Positions 24,737-34,854 of a stretch of 52,820 nt of DNA are shown here, in pieces. Below the pieces are notes generated by a model. It was not told the DNA's origin and did no database searches. It saw nothing but the letters and a program-made list of their open reading frames with translations. A program made the position numbers and the translations under genes. Position 1 is the first letter of the stretch; each line of letters opens with the position of its first letter. Source of the DNA: Hysterium pulicare CBS 123377 (Eukaryota > Ascomycota > Dothideomycetes > Hysteriales > Hysteriaceae); assembly GCA_000467715.1 (NCBI GenBank), contig AJFK01000239.1, positions 1 through 52,820 on the forward strand, given 5' to 3'.

Positions 24737-24863
24737 CTTGGCAAGAGGGAGGCAGAAGACTGAAAGTGGAGTTTGTGGATACGAGCTCTCTCAGATTCTT
24801 GAAGTGAGAATACTGAAAGATGTTACAGAAAGACATTGATATACTATGGGTGCGGAAAGGGTT

Positions 24864-24871
24864 CTTATATA
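24864..24871 (-). promoter_or_regulatory. TATA box (TATATAAG)
   Basis: TATATAAG on the minus strand, 128 bp upstream of ATG 24736. Confidence 0.45.
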
Positions 24872-25254
24872 CATGCAAAGAGGGGAGTGAAGGAGATAAC
24901 AGCTTTAGCATGGACACTATGTTTACTAAGGATAGTAATAGTCGGTATTTAGTTGGTAGTAGAAGCTCTAATGTCTACAAATTCTCCACTCGCCTGCAAT
25001 TGATTGGTCGGTAACCACACTGCTTAAGGGAACCGTATTGGTAAGATCGAGTGGGTCTCATACATTTGTAGGGGAGAAGAGTATTTCGTAGAATGGGACA
25101 TATTGAAGATAATGAAGTATGTCCAGTCATGCATAATTTACAAGATATTGTACAGGACTAGCCCTTGTAATTTATATACTCCTTGAGTCCACTCCTGCCT
25201 GCAGATGGAGAACCCTTGTTCTATGAGACTCGCTCTAGCATCATCTTTTATCCT

Positions 25255-25758
25255 CTAAGCCCAATCGTAAGGACGCTCAAAAAGGGGGTCGCAGTCGCAA
25301 TCGGAATCACTGTCATACCCATAAGGTGGCATACCCCTATGCATACCCCCACCCATCATCGACGGATGGCCTCCCATCGAAGGAGGATGACCACCGTACA
25401 TGCCAGGAGGGCCCATACCGCCACGTCCCCTTCCCATCATACCGCCTCGTCCCCGTCCCATCATACCGCCTCGACCGCCCATACCCATACTACCAGCCAT
25501 ACGGGGATCGATCATCATTCCAGGATGACCTCCCATTCGAGGATCCATCATCATGCCGGGATGACCACCGCCCATTCTAGGATCCATCATCATGCCAGGA
25601 TGACCACCGCCCATTCTAGGATCCATCATCATGCCGGGAGGACCGCCACCCATTCTGGGATCCATCATCATTCCAGGATGACCGCCTCGACCACCTCTGA
25701 AGCCGCCTCGACCTCTGCGAGCTCCACCGCGACCACCTGGACCGCCGAATGGATACAT
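25255..25758 (-). CDS. Gly/Met/Arg-rich tandem-repeat protein
   Basis: 167 aa, single exon, ATG 25758. The N-terminus is an RGG/RG-type tract (GGRGGARRGRGGFRGGRGG). The middle has five near-identical 12-13-residue units of the form GGHPGMMMDPRMG, encoded by 39-bp DNA repeats. Next come two copies of GMMGRGRG, a Gly/Met/Pro stretch (GGHPSMMGGGMHRG) and an acidic, cysteine-bearing end (YDSDSDCDCDPLFERPYDW). RGG tracts commonly bind RNA or drive condensate formation; the Met-rich repeats could also bind copper or sense oxidation. Both are inference. The end motif DSDSDCDCD echoes the acidic/CxC patches of the two genes just downstream. Confidence 0.65.
   Translation of the reverse strand: MYPFGGPGGRGGARRGRGGFRGGRGGHPGMMMDPRMGGGPPGMMMDPRMGGGHPGMMMDPRMGGGHPGMMMDPRMGGHPGMMIDPRMAGSMGMGGRGGMMGRGRGGMMGRGRGGMGPPGMYGGHPPSMGGHPSMMGGGMHRGMPPYGYDSDSDCDCDPLFERPYDWA
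25505..25693. repeat. 39-bp in-frame tandem repeat array
   Basis: Units start at 25505 (36 bp), 25541, 25580, 25619 and 25658, each opening GGATC(C/G)ATCATCAT on the plus strand. The copies are 39 bp apart except the first, and at least two (25541 and 25580) differ by about one base, so duplication looks recent and copy number may vary between strains. Confidence 0.85.
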
Positions 25759-26547
25759 TGTAAAAAAGTTGAAGATGCGTTGAGCTTTGGATGTTGAGGT
25801 GGAGGTTTGGTTTTGTAGTTATGGAGAGCGAAAGTTGGTACTCGAAAGATTTGTGTTTGTTTGGAATGAAGGAGGTGTCGAGGATGTTTTTCAGAATCTA
25901 GAAGGTTGTACAGTAGAATCAATTGGTTTTATAGGCAGGGAGCAGGCACGAAAGTAGTATTGGAACCGTCGTTCACTTTTCTTTTCTTTTGGTAGTTAGT
26001 TGACGCTTTTTGATGTGAAAAACTGTATTGATCCTACTCGTGCCTTGTGGACAACAACCTGGTTTTCAGAATGCAGGTGAACAATGGTTAATGCCGCGAA
26101 ATCTTCTGCTTGCCGAGCAGCTGCGATAGTGAAACTCGGTTTGCCATTGATTGATGATGCAGCTCCGAGCTGGCCGTGCTAGAACAGTCAGTATCTCGCT
26201 GTTACAGTATTCGGCTGAGGTGCATATTGTCCATGAATAGAGGGAGATTTGCCGTACTGACAACTTTTCCGGGCCACCACATCACACTTTTTGTAGAACG
26301 TCGGGAGGTTCAGGAACCGCTGATGCTTTCAACAGGATGTGTGTCTGTTGCTGTTTGATTACTTGGTTGAACTTGCTCTGGATGGGGCGTGACGTTGGGT
26401 AAATGACCATGAAAGCTTGAAACCGATAAGAAGCATGTACATTTATTCCAAACTTGAGATATTTTGTAGGCTTCCACTATTCTTGTGACTGTGCCAGGGT
26501 AGGACTTTACATAGCAAGCCAATGGAAGAAACTCCGAGCTCGCTTTT
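25759..26547. promoter_or_regulatory. Promoter of repeat-protein gene and intergenic DNA
   Basis: A minus-strand TATAAAA at 25927-25933 lies 169 bp upstream of ATG 25758. The rest, to the end of the F-box gene, shows no supported feature. Confidence 0.45.
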
Positions 26548-28094
26548 TCAAGTCACCCGCGTGGACTGATCAATATCCACACGCTGATAAAATGATACAT
26601 GTCCAAACGTCTCCCAATACTGTGCTAATCGATCATGGCTAATCAAAATCAAGTGCGAAGAAATATAATCATCTGCATAGAGAACACTATTAGCATGATT
26701 GATCATCTGCAAAATGGGGAAAGCACATTACAAAGGGATACGATATCTCCAAACTCACCTTCTCGGAATCCTACCGCAGCAATATGTCCCACGCTCCGTA
26801 CGACCCTCGCGCCCTCGAACATCTTCTCACTTGCGATGCGGATAAGGCCATCGCGACCGATATCCGGAGCTATGAAGGTATATTCGCCTCGGGGGATATT
26901 AGGGTCGCCGGTCAATTTTATGGCTTCGATCCTTCCCTTGTAGATGCTCTCATCGTCGTCTTCGTCTAGATCACGGAACGTATTAGGTTTATCTAGCGCA
27001 GGACTGTCCGACGGACCCGGTGAAGCTACAGGTTCGTCTTCGGGAACATTTTCAGTAGGCGCTGTAGACCAACTTTCGTTGCTGCTGATGCTCGCGCTAC
27101 GTCTTGCTAAGGTCCTTGCGGCGAGCTCGGGTAATGGATTTGGATGGTCGGGCTGTGTGATAAGTAGAAATTCGCATCCGTGGCCCGCGTAGTCTCCACA
27201 CCAAATACCTTGCCAAGGCTTCTGTTTCGTTGCAGTATAACATTCTTCCGGCAGCGTTGCGTACGTGGTGACATCTTCTCCCACCCGCATGCTTACACCC
27301 TGAAGATGGGAGGAGAATTCCATCCATTTGCGGAGCCGGAAGGTTTGGGTGCTTACTTCAGATAGTCTGGTTGGTCGATGACCCGTCCCACGGTAACTGT
27401 TTCCGCTTTGATTCCGCGTACGTTCAAGTGCAGGGATTATCTGCGGGGGCCAGACGTTGGATGTTGGCGTGATGATTGATGAGGGAAGTGGTCGAGAAAG
27501 CATGAATCGGGAGAAGAGACTGGCAGATGGGGATGCAGAACCGCCATGAACATTCATCGGGATTTCTCTAGAGAGACGAGACGGATCATCGCCTACTGCA
27601 TAATCAAGACAGGCAGCGTCAAAACGGAGGACCGGAGCGTTGAGATCGAGTCGGATGCGAGGAGAGAAGGTGTGGACAATGGCCTCGGGATTCCAATCCC
27701 AGTAAGTAACAGTAGGTGGAAGACGTTCGGCCACGAGAGCATATGCTTCGATGGCGGCAAGTCGGTGGTCGTAGCGAGCGATGAGGAGTTTCCCAGTATG
27801 GAGGTTGTCTCCGAACCAGATCTTGTGCTTGGGTATGAACAGATAGGGTTGATAAGTAATATAGAGGTGTCTCCAAGAAGAGGATCGTGACTTCTGCAGG
27901 GTCTTCTCTAGAAGGGTGCCCGGTACACTTGCCTGAACGAAAGGCTGCCATAGTTGATCTGAGAGGGAATGCTCATGGAGAAGACTACAGACCTGCGATA
28001 CTCGTACTAAGTCCAGAGGCCCAAGGCAGGATAAGATGTGGTGGATAAGCTCAGCAGGAAGGTCCAGTAACGGTGGCGGTTTTGCTTCCATCAT
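26548..28094 (-). CDS. F-box protein, FBXO31-like
   Basis: Complement of 28094-26759 and 26672-26548 (86-nt intron, GTGAGT ... TATGCAG), 486 aa. Substrate receptor of an SCF ubiquitin ligase by family. An F-box opens the protein (LLDLPAELIHHILSCLGPLDLVRVS, residues ~8-35, the Skp1-binding helices). The middle has LWQPFV, and the C-terminal half has WQGIWCGDYAGHGCEFLL, ITQPDHPNP, EAIKLTGDPNIPRGEYTF and HIAAVGF, the order seen in FBXO31-type proteins. The last exon supplies the conserved end (LILISHDRLAQYW, FGHVSFYQRVDID). Splicing is required: reading through gives an unrelated tail. ATG 28094 is the first true ATG of the frame; upstream codons in the same frame lack ATG. Residues ~365-420 are Ser/Asp/Glu-rich and probably flexible. 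Confidence 0.88.
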
Positions 28095-29056
28095 TGTCAG
28101 GTGAGATTGCGTGGATAGTTCTCTGTCCAAAAGTACAAGTAGAGAAGTGGGAATGTCGACGATGGAGAAGGTCGGATAGAGTTGCCGAGGATCAGTGAGA
28201 AAGAGGCGCAACAAGGACCAGAAATGCTAGCGAGCGGAAGGATGGCGCATGGGTAGACAGCGTGCAGCAAGACGGATAGAAAGGATCTAGCATGCAGCGG
28301 GCGATGGCCGGTATGCAGAATCCATCCGCATGTGCAACTCGCACCTTCTTCAGCCTGCTTAGCTGCGCTCGAGCCGCTTCTTTCTGGGAAGGTGCAAGAT
28401 GGTGCTGCGGACTAGGTATGGAGATAGTCGAGCTCGCAGATCTGGGAAGGAAGGTTACCGTGGCACCGTCACCGATATCGATCGTGATCAGGTGCGACGA
28501 ATGCTCAGAGTGTGGGCTGACTGCTCTTGAATCGAGGACCTGCTCTATTCGGGCAGTTGAGAAGGGTCGATGGAGACAAAGGGAAGGAGTGGTCAATCGT
28601 CAAAGTGTCATGCATGTCGATGACTTACCTAAGTGCCGTGGTTGTGGAACCCGCACCTGGGCACGAGCCAGGCTTTGGCACTTGCAGTTGACGCCATCAA
28701 CCTGATCTCTCCGACACCATTCAGACAAGCCTCCAAATCCATCCGCAGCAATGAAGCTCAAAGACAAGAAGACGCCATCTCAGGACCGGGCTGTTCCGCT
28801 CAGGACCGACTAATCAGACGCAGCGCATGCGAAGTCATCAGAATTTGATCGTTCTATTTTGTATATTGTCATTCTATTTCCGGAGTTCCCCTGCGACAAT
28901 TTCTGCTCTCATACAGCCTCCGACCAATTTCTCGCTGCATCCATCATAATCCATCATTTGTTGCAACTTCGAGAGCTGTCTGTTTCCGAGTCATTCAAAG
29001 AGAGGAGGGAGGTTTGTGACTGATCCAACCTGCCGAAGGCTAATAAAATGACTAGA
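28095..29056. other. Intergenic, possible unresolved small gene
   Basis: A minus-strand frame at 28192-28596 with a good donor (TTAG|GTAAGT, 28627) and an acceptor-like GAATAG (28553) just upstream looks partly coding (SPQHHLAP, AARAQLSRLKK), but no start codon can be reached in phase before a stop. I leave it uncalled. The rest is the 3' flank of the USP gene. Confidence 0.35.
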
Positions 29057-32000
29057 TCAGACCCTCTCGAGGAACGCGAGGTATGTCTGTGCAACTCCTT
29101 CGTTATTTATTGCTCTCTTGGTGGTTTTTGTGACTCTGCCGTCGTTGCATTTCCATAAAAGTCCTCCGTGTTCCACTATCGATATGTAGTGGCCGGAATC
29201 TATCGTCTCCCCCGAATGCTTTACCAGAGAGGCGATGCGATACTTGAGATGGCTGGCTTGGCCACTCGGAGTCTGTATCCAACCGCTCATGTCAAAGTCA
29301 TCTAGAGGCATTTCCACTGCTCGATTATCCTTATGGTAGTCCATAATGGCCTCGTTTCCCCCCTTATCATTTTTGAATATCCCGTGTTGGGTAGCCTGGG
29401 GTCGGCTTACCTTGATGACAATGTTCTTTGGGGCTCCATTGATGCCAACCCATTGCTTAGTTGCGTCCTGATTGCAGCACTTCGGGCATCTCACTTCGAC
29501 TTGTTCACGAACAGCTTTTTTGGCATTGAGCATGTCCTCCAGGGAATTCCCATCATTGTCGATATCCATGTCCAGGGTCCAGGAAGTTTCGTGCTTTCCC
29601 CCCCAGGTATGTCTACACGTAGGATTGCAACAGGTCAACTGCACCTTGTTGCGGATCTCGAATAGGCCCTCGAAGAATGTTGTTGGCTCGACCCCGGCCT
29701 GCATGCTTGCGAAAATGTCGTCGTAATCGCGACACGTTTCATTAAGGTGGGTGAGGAGGTCTCGAAAGAACTCTGCGGCGCAGTCTTGCACCCGGCCGCT
29801 GTAGTTGCCATCGTTGAGCTTTCCATACACCCATTGGAACGCAACTGAAGGGATGCTCGGCTTGTCTGTTGTCTCCATTTCCTCCAGTAAGGCCAAGAGC
29901 TCGACGTACCAGGATTTCTTCGGATCTAGAGCATCCAATATCTTTTCTAGAGCTCGGATCGTTCTTCTTAATGCTCTCGAGGTATTGGCATCCACTTCGT
30001 CCTGATCAGGGTTAAGACGTTCAGGAATTTCAATATCAATTTTCGCAGGCTCAGCAAGAACTTCGAGAGCGTGGATCAATTGTGCGCGGAGCTGTTGTGA
30101 AGATACTGCTCTCCGGAAGCATTGTACCACGCTGTTAGAAAAGCATGCATTCCGATAGTTGTATAGCCCCACTGGCTTTTTTCGCAAGGGATGAGCTGGA
30201 CCCGTGTTAACGGGCGTGCTTGGAGGCTGAGGCGGCATGGCGAGATCATTTGCTCTGGGTACGCCGACGCTACCTAGTGTAGACCTAGGAGCTGGAGCCT
30301 GAGGACCTGTTATTGGACCTAACCTGTTTACTGGTGGTATGGAAATAGCTTCCTTATTCGCCCATGGATTTAGAGAATGTGGGTTTAGTATGGAAGTAGA
30401 TCCTGTTGCTACCGCTTGCTTATGAAGGACATACTGCAAAACCGGTGATACAGAAGCCTTCTTCTTGTACCCACCCGGACGCAGAATGTTTCCTTTCATA
30501 ATTTTTCCTCCAGTCACTTTTCCTAGGCTAAGAACAGGAGCTTTGAGTCGAGAGGCTTGCAGAGGATTGGCTATATCCGGTGTCCTGATTTTGGCGCTGC
30601 GTGTAAAGCTTGATACGGGTTTGTGCTGCACAGGGTTTCGGGCCGGTGTCTCGAAAACAGGTGTCTGAACTGCAGGAATCTCAACCGTAGGAATCTCGAA
30701 CGTAGCGGCCTCGGCTGCAGGAGTCTCAACTATAGGAGACTCAACTACAACAGGCTCTACTACATGAGATTCTTCTACGGGTGACTCGACCACAGGAGCC
30801 TCAGCCATAGGACTATCAGGAGTAGCAGTCTGGATGCCTTGAGGGAGGAGTTCAGACACTAGTTCTCGTTCAAAGTCGGCACGTTGTGCCTCTCGGTCGA
30901 AGAGGTCTGGTGGCGGGCGGTATGCACGCCTTTTCCGTAAGCCCACAGGCTTGAATGATGGAATGCCCTTCATTTCATCTCTCTGAGCTTTTGCTATACG
31001 ACTGAAACTCGGAGATGTGGCCTCTGGAGTTGGGTGCCGGGCAAAGCCGGACAGATCTGGCTCATATTCTCCGGCATGAGGTCGAGAGTTCCGTTTGTTC
31101 TTAGAAAGCATGATAGCTCTGATTTTAGAAGGATCAAATCGAGATACACCTTTCCAGGCAGTGAGTTTATAGCTCATATCTGACAGTTCTGGTTTTTGCC
31201 TCAACGGTTGTCCCGGCACTGAAGGGGCTGTCGGAGGGTTTTGTGGGGGTGGGTTCTGGTAATTGATTAGCGGGAATTTGGTTTTATCGGGTGGCTTGTA
31301 AGTACGTACCTCTCTTTTATATTCATCGTATGAACCTTCATCTGAACCTGCATCGTCTGAAACTTCATCATATGCATCTTCATTGCCTTGTGCGTTGTCC
31401 TCCATAACCTCGTCTTCTTGAGCTTCGTCCGTTGAAGTGTCATCCTCAAGAGCTTCGTCCATTGAAGCAACATCGGAAACTTCGTTCATTGAAGCAACAT
31501 CCTCGGGGGCTTCGTCTACTGGAGAGTTATCTAAAGCTTGTTGCTCTGGCGCTACGTTCTCGGATGCTAGTTCTTGGGCTTCATCTTCTGAAGCTTGTTG
31601 TTGGTTATCAGCATCTAGTTCTCCCGTGCGAGGCTTGAGTATGGTTAGCCACATTCACGGAAAGTGATTGAAGGTACTATACTTACTCGAACATGGCGAG
31701 GGCTAGATGATTCATCCGAACGACCTCGCTTTCGGCTTCTCGCAGATGATGGTAGAGGTGCAGGCTCTCCAGACACATCAAGGGTGGTCACACGCTCGCC
31801 CGCTGCATTTTTCATATATGCCGGCAAGGAGTCCAACTCCATGACGTCTTTGTCTTTTGAGATTTCAATCATTGTGACCCACTGCGTATTTGTTAGTGAA
31901 TGCGCTGATAAACTCAGGAAGGCTGTACTCACAGGCACTTGTCCCGGGTTCACGGAATGCCGTACAACGAATCTCTGGCCGGGTTTTAAAGCATCTCGGG

Positions 32001-32161
32001 ATTGTCTTATTATCCGGCGTCTCTGATATCCGCAGTATGATTGAATCGGATGGGGAGAGATTGGCATCCGAATACTCACTAAACGCAATGATGTCAGCCA
32101 ACAAGTCAGCTTGAAGGGACGGAAAGGTCATACAGTTTCTGTTTGTTATGAAGGTCGGCAT
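29057..32161 (-). CDS. Ubiquitin-specific protease (USP/UCH family, C19)
   Basis: Complement of 32161-32134, 32078-31933, 31881-31687 and 31633-29057; introns of 51-55 nt; 981 aa. Removes ubiquitin from proteins by cysteine-protease chemistry. The USP domain occupies the last ~390 residues. The Cys box GLYNYRNACFSNSVVQ carries C620. The finger has paired metal-type cysteines (TCCNPTCRH; CPKCCNQD). The His box DSGHYISIVE carries H938, followed by KCNDGR with the Asp. All catalytic residues are present, though the box is divergent (RNAC for GNTC). The N-terminal ~600 residues are low-complexity: a basic RSRKRGR patch, acidic E/D repeats, and VESP/VETP-type short repeats. The start is less certain: ATG 32067 would shorten exon 2 and skip exon 1. 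The gene diverges from a related triple-USP gene beyond the FKBP gene. Confidence 0.85.
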
Positions 32162-33523
32162 CGCGATGAGTGTGGATGAGTCTCCTCACCGAGAAAGGCT
32201 GAATGGAATTGAAAGAGGGGATAAGTTTCTGCGAGACTTTTGTTGATATCGAAGAGTTCGTCTGTGAAGCGGGGCTCACAGCAACAAAGTGCGCCGCAGA
32301 TTGCGGTTGTTGATTAAAGAAGTACGTTCTTTGAAGGTAGAAAGTAAGGATTTGAACGGAAAAGAATCGCCGCGACAGACTACAATTGGCCCAGCAGAAA
32401 GCTAGCTTGACCGTTGGCGGTGGTTGTGGAGGCGTGTTGTGGGTGTTCAGTGAGAGAAGGGAAGGAAAGTAACTGAAGGGAGGCCGTTATATATCGCTGC
32501 GGTGACGAGGCCCCGCTCGCCGGATCAATATCGGGAGTGTGGTCGTGTTTCCAGCGATAATAGGCGATAGTGGGCGTGGAAAGTGATCAGCTTGTGATTC
32601 AGAGGAGACGAGGAGTTGCTAGGCGACTGGAACAGGTGTGGTATGTGAAGAGAAATGGTGAAATGGGCGTTCAGAAAAAAATGGCGGGTGCGCGGGATAC
32701 TTTGCGAACATCTCATTCACTTATGCCACGGCTGAATCATCAGCGTAGGATGAGCATCATTGTGTGAATGGGTAATATACGGGTGACAGATATGAGCATT
32801 GTGAATATACAAGACATTCTCCGATCAAGTCTGCGAGAAACACCTCTTGTGAAGGTTTCTAATCTGGTTAGTAACCACAAATCGTCGGAGGCCCATCTAA
32901 GGCAGTTGAAAGATACCCATGGTCTCATACTCCGTTTGTTTGTCGACGATGTCTCAAGCAAAGGATGAGTTGTCACTTGTAGGCCATCCGGCGCTTCAAG
33001 CAAAACAGCAACACATTCGGATCCAATTTTATACAATGTTCCCGCAAAACGCACATTGTTTATCGTACCTCGATGGCAATGATAGGCATTTTCATTGTTG
33101 ACCCACGAAGCACTTAGTCTGCGATCCAGGACTTCGACCTTATTTGTCATTGTAGCAATTGTAGAGTAAATCAACAGGTGATGTCGGTTGAAAGATCCTA
33201 AGTACCAAGTTGTGATGAATTGCGTGAGATAGTCGCTTCATGTTAAGATACGGTTCAAGGAAGCTCATGAACATGATCGATTGACGTTGGACTTGGACAG
33301 CATGTCAGCCAATCAAAACCGGCTGTCGAAATCTCCACACCGCCTGCGGGACGGCACAAAAACGTCAGGAACGCGCGCTTCTTGGCGTTTCCTCCCCACA
33401 AAGGTCAAAGCTCCAAGACGACACATCGCATCATTCACCCGCCTTACCCTCGAATTCTCAAAATTGACTTCGTTCCCTACTCAATTGCCCCAAGAAATCC
33501 CAAGTAATAAAGAACGAACAATC
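32162..33523. other. Divergent intergenic region
   Basis: Promoters of the minus-strand USP gene and the plus-strand FKBP gene. A minus-strand frame from ATG 33150 to 32740 (136 codons) shows no domain, signal or repeat and is not called. A TATATA motif near 32490 is the only obvious promoter-like element. Confidence 0.4.
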
Positions 33524-34055
33524 ATGCGCTTTTCTAGCTTCCTCCTCGCTGCCCTCCCTGCCGTTTTGGCTTTGGACAAGCCTCTCAATATCGAGGTACA
33601 TTTCCGCCACTGCTCCCTTACGCCTTGAATATGCTAACTACAGCCAGGTTACGACCCCGGCGGAATGTTCCCGTAAGACTGTCGCCGGCGACAAAATAAA
33701 TGTGCATTACAGAGGTACTCTAGAGTCTGATGGTACCGAGTTCGATGCTTCCTACAACCGTGGCCAGCCTTTGTCATTCACGGTAGGCCAGGGGCAGGTG
33801 ATCAAGGGGTGGGACCAGGGGCTACTTGATATGTGCCCCGGAGAGAAGAGAAAACTTACCATCCAGCCTGAGTGGGCGTATGGAGCTAGGGGTGTGGGAC
33901 CAATTCCGGCAAATGCTGTGCTTAGTGAGTGGATCTCTGCGTTTAAGCCGAAGGAAAGACGACGGAGAGTTTAGTTGAACGATTCGCTGACTAGATTTCG
34001 TTTAGTCTTTGAGACGGAGCTAGTGTCGATTGATGGTGTCAAAGATGAGTTGTAA
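33524..34055 (+). CDS. fpr2: ER FKBP-type peptidyl-prolyl isomerase (FKBP2)
   Basis: Exons 33524-33595, 33648-33924 and 34006-34055; 132 aa, the usual length for FKBP2. Catalyses cis-trans isomerisation of peptidyl-prolyl bonds during folding in the secretory pathway. It starts with a clear signal peptide (MRFSSFLLAALPAVLA), then the FKBP fold: VHYRGTLESDGTEFDASY, GQVIKGWDQGL, PGEKRKLTI, YGARG and PIPANAVL. The last exon adds FETELVSIDG and a C-terminal KDEL, an ER-retrieval signal that is reached only if the 81-nt intron (GTGAGT at 33925, TTTAG at 34005) is removed. Aromatic and hydrophobic residues of the drug-binding pocket (Y, F, W in GWDQG) are kept. It sits between two USP genes without obvious functional link. 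Confidence 0.93.
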
Positions 34056-34854
34056 GATGCGTTGGGAATCACATGGTAGACTACGTTTGGGACACCGCGA
34101 GGATTACACTTTGGGATAGCAAGCGTCAAGGGCTTAGGGCTTATAACGGAATGCAACGAACGAAAATGAAAAGTTGATATGCCGCCTTTTATGACACTTG
34201 CAGCGTGAAGATGCTAATTATCTTGGGATGGACGGTTCACGGGCTGGTCTCTCAAGTTTGAGACAGCTTCCTTCGGCTCTAGTAGGTCCTCAACCTCTCC
34301 TGCAAACGATAATCTGACATTCGAGGAAGAAACTTGGGTCTATGGACAATATGCTGATCGGAACTAGCGATATATATCAAGATGCTATCGATAGTTAAAG
34401 CGATTGTTATCGTACTTCATCGTTGGACACTGATAACGCGCATCATTAATGCGGAGTATTCAATTCACAGTGCATCCGAAAGCGCCAAAATACTCACTCA
34501 CATGACCATGGCATCCGCAGACCAAATTCACATGCTCCGTCCAAAACCATGCCAAGACCCGCCCGCACACTACGCCAGGGCCAAGTTAAAAGTATCACGA
34601 CTTCCCTTACCATGGATGGCCAAAGCGTTTGGTTGGCATATAACCCTGCCTCTATTGCTTCCTCCTCAAACAGTACCGCAACTAAACCAACAAAACACCA
34701 CCACCCTGAACATCGACCTTGTCTTTCAACTCAACTCAACAACAAAAGGCAATTCAGCGAAGTGGACTGTTTGGTTTCTACTCTTCTTTGAATTACCCTT
34801 GCCCCCTTCATATTTCTTTCTCGCACGTTACCTTACTGGGGTGACTTGGCCATT
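34056..34854. other. Intergenic, upstream of triple-USP gene
   Basis: A long plus-strand frame at 34382-34912 overlaps the start of the USP gene in another frame and shows only biased sequence. Presumed promoter and 5' leader of the gene at 34855. Confidence 0.4.

Noticed and set aside
24268-24744. Alternative 158-codon frame over the Ser/Arg-rich gene
   Set aside because: It opens with a non-ATG codon and the competing frame has a TATA-positioned ATG and more protein-like composition.
28192-28596. Possible small gene with upstream donor and acceptor
   Set aside because: The exon joins in phase, but the joined frame meets a stop upstream before any ATG, so no complete model can be built.
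29048-29080. Plus-strand ATG followed by a GTATGT donor
   Set aside because: It is the antisense of the USP C-terminus; no second exon follows.
32740-33150. 136-codon minus-strand frame from a true ATG
   Set aside because: No recognisable family, no splice support, and it sits in the promoter region shared by the USP and FKBP genes.
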